Source of the DNA: Planctomycetota bacterium | Lineage (GTDB): Bacteria > Planctomycetota > Phycisphaerae > Sedimentisphaerales > Anaerobacaceae | Length of the DNA stretch: 64,000 nucleotides | Direction of reading: 5' to 3' | NCBI GenBank assembly: GCA_019456145.1 | Contig: VRUL01000014.1 | Location: forward strand, 62,001-126,000 | Position numbers and translations under genes: made by a program | Part shown: positions 1 to 7,950 of the stretch, piece after piece | Position numbering within the stretch: the stretch's first letter is position 1 | Layout: each line of letters begins with the position of its first letter | The notes under the pieces: model-generated | Database searches by the model: none | The model's input: the letters and a program-made list of their open reading frames with translations, nothing else | Told to the model about the DNA's origin: nothing

Positions 1-57
1 TAACACCGAAATACTTTGTCGAACAGTTTGTCAAATGATCTCTACAAGGAACGAAAG

Positions 58-1860
58 ATGACATATTTAATAGCCATATTTGTATATTTATTTATCCTGG
101 CAGGTATCGGGATATACAAGTCTCGACAGGTCAAAACCCAGGCAGATTTTGCAGTGGCCGGTAGGACGCTTTCGCCCTGGATTATGGTCTGCACAATGCT
201 GGCCGTATGGATCGGCACGGGCTCAATTGTGGGCAATGCCGGAAAAACTTACCAAGTTGGCATGGCGGCACTTTTCCTGCCATTGGGCACTTTTGTCGGT
301 ATGATTCTGCTTTCCTTTATCGCCACGAGGGCCCGGAATATTGAAGCTCTTTCGGTACCAGAGATTATCGGCAGACGATTCGGCGATACTGCCCGTTTAT
401 TAGCCGTAGTCGCGCTGATTTTTGCCTATATGGTGATTGTCAGCTATCAGTTTAACGCGGGCGGCATGGTGCTGGAGGTCATAGCGGGCAAGAAAGAAAA
501 AGTGGTTTTGGGACTTGAAAACAGCCTTACTAAGAATCAGGTTCGTAAAGGATATTTCCATTATGAGCCTCCACAAGATTGGACGGGAACGACAGAAATT
601 AAATTTTATGTAAAAGAGAATGGTTCTGACAAATGGTCGCAGACGCCGGAGGTTTTTACCGTCAAAGTCGTTAAGTCAACCGAAATCATCTCCGAAAAAG
701 CTCAAATAAGCGGGCTGAAAAACATAAGCGTGATTAAAGAAAATACTTTTACCCGAGTTATAATCGAAGGATACGGCGAAGGTTTTAAGAAACAAGATGG
801 AATATACCGATTGGCCGCGATACCGCAAGAGGGCGAACTTTTTCTGCATGAACCCGTACTAACCGCCCAAAAAGCAACGATTATCGCCGCTATTTTCATC
901 GTTGCTTATACAATGTTGGCCGGATTGTTGAGCCTGGCGTTTGCAGATATTGTTACCGGAATAATTATTACAGTTACCTTGTTGATTGGCTTTCCCGTAC
1001 TGCTGATTAAGGCGGGAGGCTTTGGCGGCATGCTGGCTTCGTTCACCGCAATGGGAGATCGTCCTGACCACATGAAGCTATGCGGGGTCTTTAGTGTTGC
1101 AGATTATATTAATTTCATGTTGCCTGTATTTCTACTGGTGTTGGGTGACGCTAATCAGTACCAGCGAATTTTCGCCAGCAAAAACGCCAGGGGCGCTCGC
1201 ACAGCCGTAATCGTTATGATTTTCCTGGCGCTGCTGATAGAAGAATTAATCATCGCCGAAGCATGGTTCGCCGGGAGCATGACTCCCGACCCGGAAAACG
1301 GTCGCTATATTCTGATTTATGCAGCCCGGCATTTTATGCCCCAGGCACTGGGTATTATTTTTATGATTACGGTTGTGGGTATTATCATCTCCACGGCTGA
1401 TTCATTCCTATTAGTTCCTTCGACCACCTTTATCAAGGACGTCTACCTGAATCACATCAGCCCCAGGGCTTCTGAAAAACGAATCGTTTTCATGAGCCGC
1501 TTAATGGTGCTCACCTTTGGAATCATTGCCTGGCTGGTTTCGCGAGTGTTCTCGGAGTCTACGACTGTATTTGAAAAAGCGTTGTATGCCTTTACGGTTT
1601 ATGGCTCAGCGGTTACTCCCTGTCTCGTGGCGGCTCTGATCTGGAAAAGGGCCACAAAAGTTGGCGCGATTTCTTCGATCCTGGCAGGGACGATAACGAC
1701 ACTTCTGTGGGAAGAAGTAATAAAGGGCCACTTGCCGGCAGAGATAGCAAAGCTGGACGCAGTACTGCCGGCGATAACTCTGTCGGTGATTTGTCTAATA
1801 GTGGTCAGCCTGTGTACTAATAACAAGGAAAAAGCGGCTGAAGAGCAACTTCATTCATAA
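58..1860 (+). CDS. Sodium:solute symporter (SSS family) with large soluble insertion
   Basis: Integral membrane Na+-coupled transporter of about 600 residues with repeated hydrophobic segments from the N-terminus to about residue 590. SSS-like features include the N-terminal GRTLSPW and the YTMLAGLLSLAFAD segment near residue 285. The start is placed at the ATG at 58 because AAGGA lies 6 bases upstream; an earlier TTG lacks a ribosome site. Residues about 145-270 are a hydrophilic insertion absent from ordinary family members, placed where two membrane helices are normally joined by a short loop. The substrate cannot be read from sequence. The next gene is an Xaa-Pro aminopeptidase 9 bp downstream, so proline or small peptide-derived compounds are possible substrates (inference). 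Confidence 0.88.
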   Translation: MTYLIAIFVYLFILAGIGIYKSRQVKTQADFAVAGRTLSPWIMVCTMLAVWIGTGSIVGNAGKTYQVGMAALFLPLGTFVGMILLSFIATRARNIEALSVPEIIGRRFGDTARLLAVVALIFAYMVIVSYQFNAGGMVLEVIAGKKEKVVLGLENSLTKNQVRKGYFHYEPPQDWTGTTEIKFYVKENGSDKWSQTPEVFTVKVVKSTEIISEKAQISGLKNISVIKENTFTRVIIEGYGEGFKKQDGIYRLAAIPQEGELFLHEPVLTAQKATIIAAIFIVAYTMLAGLLSLAFADIVTGIIITVTLLIGFPVLLIKAGGFGGMLASFTAMGDRPDHMKLCGVFSVADYINFMLPVFLLVLGDANQYQRIFASKNARGARTAVIVMIFLALLIEELIIAEAWFAGSMTPDPENGRYILIYAARHFMPQALGIIFMITVVGIIISTADSFLLVPSTTFIKDVYLNHISPRASEKRIVFMSRLMVLTFGIIAWLVSRVFSESTTVFEKALYAFTVYGSAVTPCLVAALIWKRATKVGAISSILAGTITTLLWEEVIKGHLPAEIAKLDAVLPAITLSVICLIVVSLCTNNKEKAAEEQLHS

Positions 1861-1869
1861 GGCAAAGAG

Positions 1870-3261
1870 ATGTTTGCACAAAAAGTATATATCGAAAGAC
1901 GAAAACGATTAAGGGAGCAGATAGGCACCGGAATAATTTTGCTCCTGGGCAATGAAGAGTCTCCCATGAATTATCCGGACAACCAATATCCCTTTCGGCA
2001 GGACAGTTGCTTCCTGTATTTCTTCGGGCTTGATTATCCCGGCCTTGCTGCCGTCATTGACGTCGACCAGGACAAAGAGTGTGTCTTTGGTGATGATTTG
2101 ACAGTAGATGATATTATCTGGACAGGGCCGCAACCATCTCTAAAAGAGAAATGCCAAAAGGTTGGTATCTCTGAGACTGCAACGCTGGACCGGCTGCAAA
2201 GCATCTTGAAAAAAGCTGTTGAACAACGCAGAAGAGTACATTTTCTCCCCCAATACCGGGCGGAAAATACTTTGAAAATCGAAAGATTATTGGCGATACA
2301 TTCAACAGCAATTAAGGACGGAGTGTCAGAAGCTCTGATAAAAGCAGTTGTTACCCAAAGATCAATAAAGACCGAAGATGAAATCGCTGAGATTGAAGCC
2401 GCCCTGGATATTTCCTATGAAATGCAGACGCTGGCAATGAAAATGTCAAAACCCGGTATATATGAAAGAGAGATTGTCGGCGCAATGGAGGGGCTCGTTC
2501 TTTCCCGTGGATCTCGCCTTGCCTTCCCCACCATATTCTCAGTTCACGGAGAGACACTTCATAACCACTATTACGGCAATCAAATGAAAGAAGGCGACAT
2601 CGCTGTCAGCGATTCCGGTGCCGAATCCGGACTCCATTATTCCAGTGACATCACGAGAACCATACCCGTCAGCGGGAAATTTACTGACAGACAAAAGGAA
2701 ATCTACACAATTGTCCTCAATGCACAAGCCAAAACGATTGAAGCTGTAAAGCCGGGCGTTGAATTTCGCAATGTCCATAAACTGGCCTACAAGATTCTGG
2801 CATCAGGTTTAAAGGACCTGGGATTGATGAAAGGCAATATCGAAGAGGCTGTCGACGCTGGCGCCGTTACGCTGTTCTTTCAATGCGGATTAGGGCATAT
2901 GATGGGGCTCGATACCCACGATATGGAAGACATTGGAGAGAATTACGTCGGCTATACAGATACAATCAAAAGAAATCCTGAATTCGGTTGGAAATCTTTG
3001 AGGCTGGGCAGGGAACTTGAGGCTGGTTTTGTAATAACCGTGGAGCCCGGACTGTATTTTATCCCCGAACTAATCGACCGATGGAAGGCAGAGAAGAAGT
3101 GCAGCGATTTCATCGACTATAGTATGGTTGAAAAATACAGGGACTTCGGTGGTGTCAGAATAGAAGATGATGTCCTGGTTACAGAAAACGGCCATCGGGT
3201 GCTTGGCAAAAAGATCCCCAAAACAATAGACGAAGTCGAAACAATGTCATCTGGAGGGTAG
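1870..3261 (+). CDS. pepP: Xaa-Pro aminopeptidase, M24B family
   Basis: Cytoplasmic dinuclear-metal peptidase that removes an N-terminal residue preceding proline. It has an N-terminal AMP_N-type domain (residues 1-130) and a pita-bread catalytic domain (about 165-445). The five expected metal ligands are visible: Asp248 in SDSGAE, Asp260 in SSDITRT, His343 in GLGHMMG, Glu392 in VEPGLY and Glu432 in VRIEDD. Its 463 residues are normal for the family. No signal peptide is present. It probably shares a transcript with the symporter upstream (9 bp gap). The DPP-IV homologue at 7951-10281 suggests a local theme of proline-peptide use. Confidence 0.93.
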   Translation: MFAQKVYIERRKRLREQIGTGIILLLGNEESPMNYPDNQYPFRQDSCFLYFFGLDYPGLAAVIDVDQDKECVFGDDLTVDDIIWTGPQPSLKEKCQKVGISETATLDRLQSILKKAVEQRRRVHFLPQYRAENTLKIERLLAIHSTAIKDGVSEALIKAVVTQRSIKTEDEIAEIEAALDISYEMQTLAMKMSKPGIYEREIVGAMEGLVLSRGSRLAFPTIFSVHGETLHNHYYGNQMKEGDIAVSDSGAESGLHYSSDITRTIPVSGKFTDRQKEIYTIVLNAQAKTIEAVKPGVEFRNVHKLAYKILASGLKDLGLMKGNIEEAVDAGAVTLFFQCGLGHMMGLDTHDMEDIGENYVGYTDTIKRNPEFGWKSLRLGRELEAGFVITVEPGLYFIPELIDRWKAEKKCSDFIDYSMVEKYRDFGGVRIEDDVLVTENGHRVLGKKIPKTIDEVETMSSGG

Positions 3262-3279
3262 GATTAAAGGAAGGGTGAG

Positions 3280-3510
3280 ATGCAAAAAGTGACTATTTTT
3301 ATCTGTTTTATTGTGTCCATAATAACGCTTAGTTCCACTTCAGTTTTTTCAGCCAATGATAAGCCGGCCGCTCAATGGAAATTCTACGAAGGCAAGGGAA
3401 GTGTGAACATTTTGGAGTTTCACTTTATGCGTATATTCAGGAACAGTATAATAAAGCAGAATAGATCAAGAAACCGGCTGTTTTCTGATTTTCAAGCTGT
3501 TTTGGGCTAA
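3280..3510 (+). pseudogene. Truncated exported LamG-type protein remnant
   Basis: A short reading frame of 76 residues with a good ribosome site (AAGGAAGG) and a clear signal peptide ending at VFSAND. The mature part starts AAQWKFYEGKG, which resembles the first strand of LamG modules such as the one in the next gene (VGFWRFEGN). After about residue 43 the resemblance stops and the sequence becomes basic and non-descript until the stop. This suggests a LamG gene that lost its body, perhaps through the rearrangement that also placed a palindromic repeat at 3592-3649. A genuine small secreted protein cannot be excluded. Confidence 0.45.
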
Positions 3511-3591
3511 ACCTATCAAAATAAAGACAAAAACAGTTGAAATTATTAGTCATATATGGTATTTTATCGGAGGTGAAACTCAGTTGCATCG

Positions 3592-3649
3592 TTGGGGCAG
3601 GCCCGTGTGCCTGCCCAGGGCAACCACAGAGGGTTGCCCCTACAAGGCA
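3592..3649. repeat. Dispersed double-hairpin repeat (GGGGCAGGC / GGTTGCCCC type), copy 1
   Basis: Two adjacent inverted repeats: GGGGCAGGC pairs with GCCTGCCC, then GGGCAACC pairs with GGTTGCCC. The same element occurs at 7844-7936. It lies in the gap upstream of the LamG gene. Such palindromic dispersed repeats have been seen in planctomycete and other environmental genomes; their function is unknown. Confidence 0.85.
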
Positions 3650-3685
3650 AAATTAAATAAGAAATATAAAATCAGGAGAAGAATC

Positions 3686-5131
3686 ATGTGCAGGAGAGTG
3701 AATTTTCCAATTATTTTTGCTTTGGCATTATTATTGTGCTTAGTGTGGAGTACATCCAGCCGGGCGGCGGTTCCGAAACCGGTTGGTTTTTGGAGATTTG
3801 AAGGGAACACGGCCGACTCAGGCAGTGGCGGCAACAATGGAACTTTGAAAGGTACAGCGGTTATTGTTACTGATGCTCAGCGCGGTAAGTGCCTTAAGCT
3901 GGATGGTGATGGCTGCATGGATATCCAGTCCGGCGTTACAGAATTAGGCGATGCCAGCTTTACAATTGCCGCCTGGATTAAAACCAAGAATAACGGAGCG
4001 CCCATCATGTCCAAATCTAACGGCAACACTGAATGGGAAGAAAGGGAAAAGGAACTTTACATTGCTGATTCAGAGACATCAGACGCGGATAACGATGGGA
4101 CAGTCGAATATGTAGGTCATAGCTGTAACTGGGTGCGGGGCGAAGCAGCCGCTGATGACGGCCAATGGCACCATATAGCCTTAGCCTGGGACGCTGACGA
4201 AGAGGACGGTTTCGTTTACGTAGATGGAGTAGAAGGAACTGATTATGTAGGCTTTTCAGGAGGGGCGGATAACGATGGTGACACAGTCAGGATCGGTTTT
4301 TCCGAAAGCGAACATAGCAGCGGTAATTACGTAGGCCTGATCGACGATGTAGCCATATTTGATGTGGCACTTACTGCCGAGCAAGTGGTTGAATTGAGAA
4401 AACTTAGTGGCGGAGATAAGATAAAAGTGATAAAACCCGTTGCCGAGAAGGACAAACCGATTACCCTTGACACGGAACCTCACCTTGTCGGCTGGTGGAA
4501 GTTTGATGAGGTTTCCGGTAAAACCGCAGCAGATTCCTCCCAGTATGGGCGTAAGGGCACGCTCAAGGGTGATTTATCATTTGATAATGCCTCAGTCGCC
4601 GGTCGAACAGGCAAAGCACTGAAGCTGGACGGTAAGGACAACATCATAGAAATAAGCGGATATAAAGGCATCGCCGGTACTCGACCTCGAACGGTTACGT
4701 TATGGATTAAGACAACCTCATCCAGAGGGGACATTATATCCTGGGGTTCAGAAGATTTCGGTCAAATGTGGATATACCGCTTCATAAGGGGGCGTTTAGG
4801 CGTAACACTCCATGGCGGATACTACTACATTAACGACGCGATCCACGACGATAAGTGGCATCATATGGCGGCAGTGGTTGTAGAGGCTGAGCTGCCGAAT
4901 CTGCACGATGATGTCAGGCTTTATAAGGACGGCACGTTAGCGGAGATCCATGACATTGGCCTTTTGGACCTTTGGCCGATTGAGACCGGCAACGAGCTGG
5001 ATGTCACGATAGGTCAGCGATTCAAGGGACTCGTCGATGACGTTCGTATCTATGACCGCCCACTGTCGGAGGACGAGATAAAGGCAATTTTTACTTTGAA
5101 GAGTAATCGGCCACTGGACAAATCCAAATGA
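3686..5131 (+). CDS. Exported protein with two LamG (concanavalin-like) domains
   Basis: A 481-residue secreted protein. The ATG at 3686 is chosen because CAGGAGAAG precedes it and a signal peptide follows (cleavage after SSRAA). Two LamG-type jelly-roll modules follow: the first begins VGFWRFEGN (about residue 36) and contains FTIAAWIKT and WHHIALAWD; the second begins VGWWKFDE (about 280) and contains TVTLWIKT and WHHMAAVV. Each ends with DDVAIFD or DDVRIYDRPLS. Such modules bind carbohydrates or act as adhesive domains on the cell surface; no catalytic domain is present. The upstream remnant at 3280 appears related. Confidence 0.85.
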   Translation: MCRRVNFPIIFALALLLCLVWSTSSRAAVPKPVGFWRFEGNTADSGSGGNNGTLKGTAVIVTDAQRGKCLKLDGDGCMDIQSGVTELGDASFTIAAWIKTKNNGAPIMSKSNGNTEWEEREKELYIADSETSDADNDGTVEYVGHSCNWVRGEAAADDGQWHHIALAWDADEEDGFVYVDGVEGTDYVGFSGGADNDGDTVRIGFSESEHSSGNYVGLIDDVAIFDVALTAEQVVELRKLSGGDKIKVIKPVAEKDKPITLDTEPHLVGWWKFDEVSGKTAADSSQYGRKGTLKGDLSFDNASVAGRTGKALKLDGKDNIIEISGYKGIAGTRPRTVTLWIKTTSSRGDIISWGSEDFGQMWIYRFIRGRLGVTLHGGYYYINDAIHDDKWHHMAAVVVEAELPNLHDDVRLYKDGTLAEIHDIGLLDLWPIETGNELDVTIGQRFKGLVDDVRIYDRPLSEDEIKAIFTLKSNRPLDKSK

Positions 5132-5204
5132 TAATGCCGAAGATATAGACATAGAAATAGGCCTTGCCAAGCCAAGGCCTGAAAGATAACGAAAGGAGCA
5201 TACT

Positions 5205-6221
5205 ATGGAGAATAAAAAAGTGAATCGGCGAGAGTTTATGCGCGATAGTGCGATGACCGCAGCAAGTGTGGCTGTGGGACTCGGCGCTGTAGCCGGCCAA
5301 AACGCCAGCGGAGCCGTGGGTGCAAAAGTTGATACATCCAGGATTCTAAATTACAACCAGAATATGGAGTACCGCAGGCAAGGCAAGACGAACCTGATGG
5401 TCTCTGCTGTCTGCTTAGGCGGGCATTCGCGGAGCAACGTGGAACAGCGGACCGAAATAGTCAGCCGTTGTATTGACGCAGGCATAAATTACATCGACGC
5501 CTGCACTAAGGGTGAGGTAATGCGAGACGCCAAGGCCCTCAAGGGTCGCCGCGACAAGATGTACCTGGCGCTGTCGCACTGTGGCAGAGAGACGCGCAAC
5601 GAAAAGTTCCGGACGGCCAAGAAGCTTCTGGGAAGTCTGGACGAAGTGCTCAAAGACTCGAAACTGGATTACACCGATTTGTGGCGTGTCACCTGTTACG
5701 AGCCGGGGGGCAGACACTCATTCAATACAGCGTGCGAGATGGTCGAAGCGCTGGAGACGGCGAAAAAGCAGGGCAAAGCCCGGTTCGTCGGGTTTTCCAC
5801 ACACGATCGCCGATGGATAAAGTTCATGATCGAATACTTCGAGCAAATCGACTGCATCTGCTTTCCTTTCACTACTATGAGTAAAAGAAAACAAACAGAC
5901 AGTGTATTTGACGCTCTGAAGAAGTGTGATGTAGGCGCTTTTGGGATTAAACCTTTTGCGGCGGGCTCGCTATTCGCCGGCAGCCAGGAAGAAAAAAATA
6001 GGCGTGCACGTCTGGCCATCAGGTATATTTTGCAAAGCAACACCGTGATACCTATCCCAGGATTGAACAGGGTCAGCGAGGTCGATAATGCAGTCAAGGC
6101 GGTAAAGGAGCGCCGGCAACTCGATTTGAAAGAAAGAGCGGAACTGGAAAATGCCGGCAGGCAGACGTGGGCTAAATTACCGCCCCACTATCAATGGCTC
6201 AAGGACTGGGAATACGTTTAA
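5205..6221 (+). CDS. Tat-exported aldo/keto reductase-like protein (paralogue A)
   Basis: A 338-residue protein with a twin-arginine signal (NRREFMRDS) followed by an aldo/keto reductase TIM barrel. AAAGGAG precedes the ATG. The family Asp is kept (GINYIDA), but the Tyr, Lys and His of the usual Asp-Tyr-Lys-His tetrad are not found in their expected positions (DACTKGEV, YLALSHCG, DLWRVTCYEP). It may therefore not be a classical NADPH carbonyl reductase; export by Tat fits a folded protein working in the periplasm. It is followed 88 bp later by a tetraheme lipoprotein. The same pairing recurs at 22669-24131, where the homologue shares the DTS-ILNYN and GGH segments and the C-terminal YQWL-DWE segment. 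Confidence 0.85.
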   Translation: MENKKVNRREFMRDSAMTAASVAVGLGAVAGQNASGAVGAKVDTSRILNYNQNMEYRRQGKTNLMVSAVCLGGHSRSNVEQRTEIVSRCIDAGINYIDACTKGEVMRDAKALKGRRDKMYLALSHCGRETRNEKFRTAKKLLGSLDEVLKDSKLDYTDLWRVTCYEPGGRHSFNTACEMVEALETAKKQGKARFVGFSTHDRRWIKFMIEYFEQIDCICFPFTTMSKRKQTDSVFDALKKCDVGAFGIKPFAAGSLFAGSQEEKNRRARLAIRYILQSNTVIPIPGLNRVSEVDNAVKAVKERRQLDLKERAELENAGRQTWAKLPPHYQWLKDWEYV

Positions 6222-6309
6222 TCGAAAATGCCCGTCCAATGAAGTATTCGCGTTGAGAGTGAACAGCGGTATTTGTCTAACCACTTAAATCACTATCTGG
6301 GAAGAAAGT

Positions 6310-6840
6310 ATGAAATACAGTTTCTTGATGGTTGTTCTGGCAGCAGCAATTGCTGTCGGAACAGGCTGTGAGCAAATGGAGACTTCACACAAGCCTAATG
6401 CAAACACAGAATCCAAATCCAGCAAGGAATCCATAACGGATGAGGAACCCCTGCTGCTTCTTGACGATAGTGAGGAAGAGCTTGTCCAGCCGACCGGTCC
6501 CGTTGCTGATAACAGCCGCTGCTTCGTTTGCCATATAAACTACACGTATGAGGATATTGCCGTAACTCATGCACGGGCTAACATGGGCTGCGCGCACTGC
6601 CACGGTGAGTGTGATGAACACATTGCCGACGAATCCTGGGCCTCGGGCGGAAACGGAACCGCTCCTGATATTATGTATACCCGGCCAAAGATTAATCCGT
6701 TTTGTATGGGCTGTCACCCGAAGGACAAGATCAACACCGAGCAGCACAAACCTCTCTTTGCCGACACTACCGAGAAAAAGGTTTGTACTGATTGCCACGG
6801 CAAGCACCGTCTGGAAAATCGCAAATGTAAATGGAAGTAG
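6310..6840 (+). CDS. Tetraheme c-type cytochrome lipoprotein (paralogue A)
   Basis: A 176-residue protein with a lipoprotein signal (VGTGC, predicted lipidated Cys20) and four CxxCH heme-binding motifs: CFVCH, CAHCH, CMGCH and CTDCH. A poorly conserved acidic linker (residues 25-65) separates the lipid anchor from the heme domain. It is likely anchored to a membrane facing the periplasm and carries electrons. Its position after the Tat-exported aldo/keto reductase-like gene, repeated with paralogues at 22669-24131, suggests the two proteins act together. The heme domain is clear; the redox partner is inferred. Confidence 0.88.
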   Translation: MKYSFLMVVLAAAIAVGTGCEQMETSHKPNANTESKSSKESITDEEPLLLLDDSEEELVQPTGPVADNSRCFVCHINYTYEDIAVTHARANMGCAHCHGECDEHIADESWASGGNGTAPDIMYTRPKINPFCMGCHPKDKINTEQHKPLFADTTEKKVCTDCHGKHRLENRKCKWK

Positions 6841-6882
6841 GCTTGCCCGTTTCACTTGAATTTCATTGCGCATGTTCACGAA

Positions 6883-7851
6883 ATGATCTATCTAACTGAA
6901 GAAGATATTTTGAAGGCGGTATCTTTTGATGACCTGTTGGATGCTATAGAAGCATCTATGTATATGTATGAGAAAAAAGAATTTCACATGCCGCAACGGC
7001 TCCACATAGACCACGAAGACAACACTTTTCTGCTTATGCCGTGCTTTATCAAGGATTACTTTGGAACCAAACTGGTAAGCCTCTTCCCACAAAATCCTCA
7101 AAAGAATATTCCCGTCCTGAACGGAATAATGGTTCTAAACGATGCACAAACCGGCCTGCCGGTGGCACTGCTCGACGGCCCAGCCCTTACAGCCTTGAGA
7201 ACGGCGGCAGTTGGTTCTGTGAGCATTCGCCATCTGACTCCTGAGAATACTCAATCATTGGGGATAATCGGAGCGGGTGTCCAGGGTTTTTATCAGGCAT
7301 GGATCGCCTGTTCAGCCAGGAGTCTTAAGGACATCTTTGTTTTCGATGTGAATCGTGAAAAAACAACGGCACTGATTGAAAAGTTATCGAAGGTCATTCC
7401 AGACGTCAAGCTGCGCCAGGCCGATTGTGTTGAAGACCTGCTGGAAAAAAGCCAGGTCGTAATCACAGCAACAACATCTTTTGAACCGGTATTACCAAAT
7501 AACAAGGAATTATTAACGGGAAAACACTTTGTCGGCATCGGTTCTTACAAGCCAAGCGTTAGAGAATTTCCCGAAGCATTGTTTAATTTGCTCAAAACGG
7601 TTTTCATCGATACCCAACATGCATTAGAAGAATCGGGCGATCTCATAGTTCCGCTGCGGAATAATTGGATCAAGCAAGAGCAAGTTATGACCTTGGGACG
7701 ATTCTTAATCGAGAACAAACCACAGGATAATGTGAAGAACGAGACTACCTTTTTCAAATCGGTTGGGATGGCTCTATTTGACGTTTGTGCTTCCAAACTT
7801 ATTTATGAAAAGGCAATTCAGAAAGGCCTTGGGCAGAACATCACTTTGTAG
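6883..7851 (+). CDS. Ornithine cyclodeaminase / mu-crystallin family enzyme
   Basis: An NAD(P)-dependent enzyme of about 322 residues with the Rossmann motif GIIGAGVQG and the family segments GTKLVSLFP and ALRTAAVGS. The ATG at 6883 gives the usual N-terminus (MIYLTEEDI); a TTG at 6856 would add nine residues. The family includes ornithine cyclodeaminase, alanine dehydrogenase and delta-1-pyrroline-2-carboxylate reductase. Because a two-subunit aconitase X (a family including cis-3-hydroxy-L-proline dehydratase, whose product is pyrroline-2-carboxylate) is encoded about 2.5 kb away, the reductase activity is a reasonable guess. The stop codon lies inside the first copy of a palindromic repeat, so the original C-terminus may have been slightly different. 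Confidence 0.85.
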   Translation: MIYLTEEDILKAVSFDDLLDAIEASMYMYEKKEFHMPQRLHIDHEDNTFLLMPCFIKDYFGTKLVSLFPQNPQKNIPVLNGIMVLNDAQTGLPVALLDGPALTALRTAAVGSVSIRHLTPENTQSLGIIGAGVQGFYQAWIACSARSLKDIFVFDVNREKTTALIEKLSKVIPDVKLRQADCVEDLLEKSQVVITATTSFEPVLPNNKELLTGKHFVGIGSYKPSVREFPEALFNLLKTVFIDTQHALEESGDLIVPLRNNWIKQEQVMTLGRFLIENKPQDNVKNETTFFKSVGMALFDVCASKLIYEKAIQKGLGQNITL

Positions 7852-7936
7852 GGGCAGGCCTGCGTGCCTGCCCAGGGCAACTTTGTAGGGGCAGGCCTGC
7901 GTGCCTGCCCAGGGCAACCACATAGGATTGCCCCTA
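7844..7936. repeat. Dispersed double-hairpin repeat, copy 2, with internal tandem duplication
   Basis: The unit CTTTGTAGGGGCAGGCC...CAGGGCAA occurs twice with a 37-bp period (starting at 7844 and 7881), followed once by the second arm ATTGCCCCTAC. It matches the element at 3592-3649. The first unit supplies the TAG stop (7849-7851) of the upstream gene. It sits between two convergent genes and could also fold as a bidirectional transcript end. Confidence 0.85.
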
Positions 7937-7950
7937 CCTGTATTTCCCGG

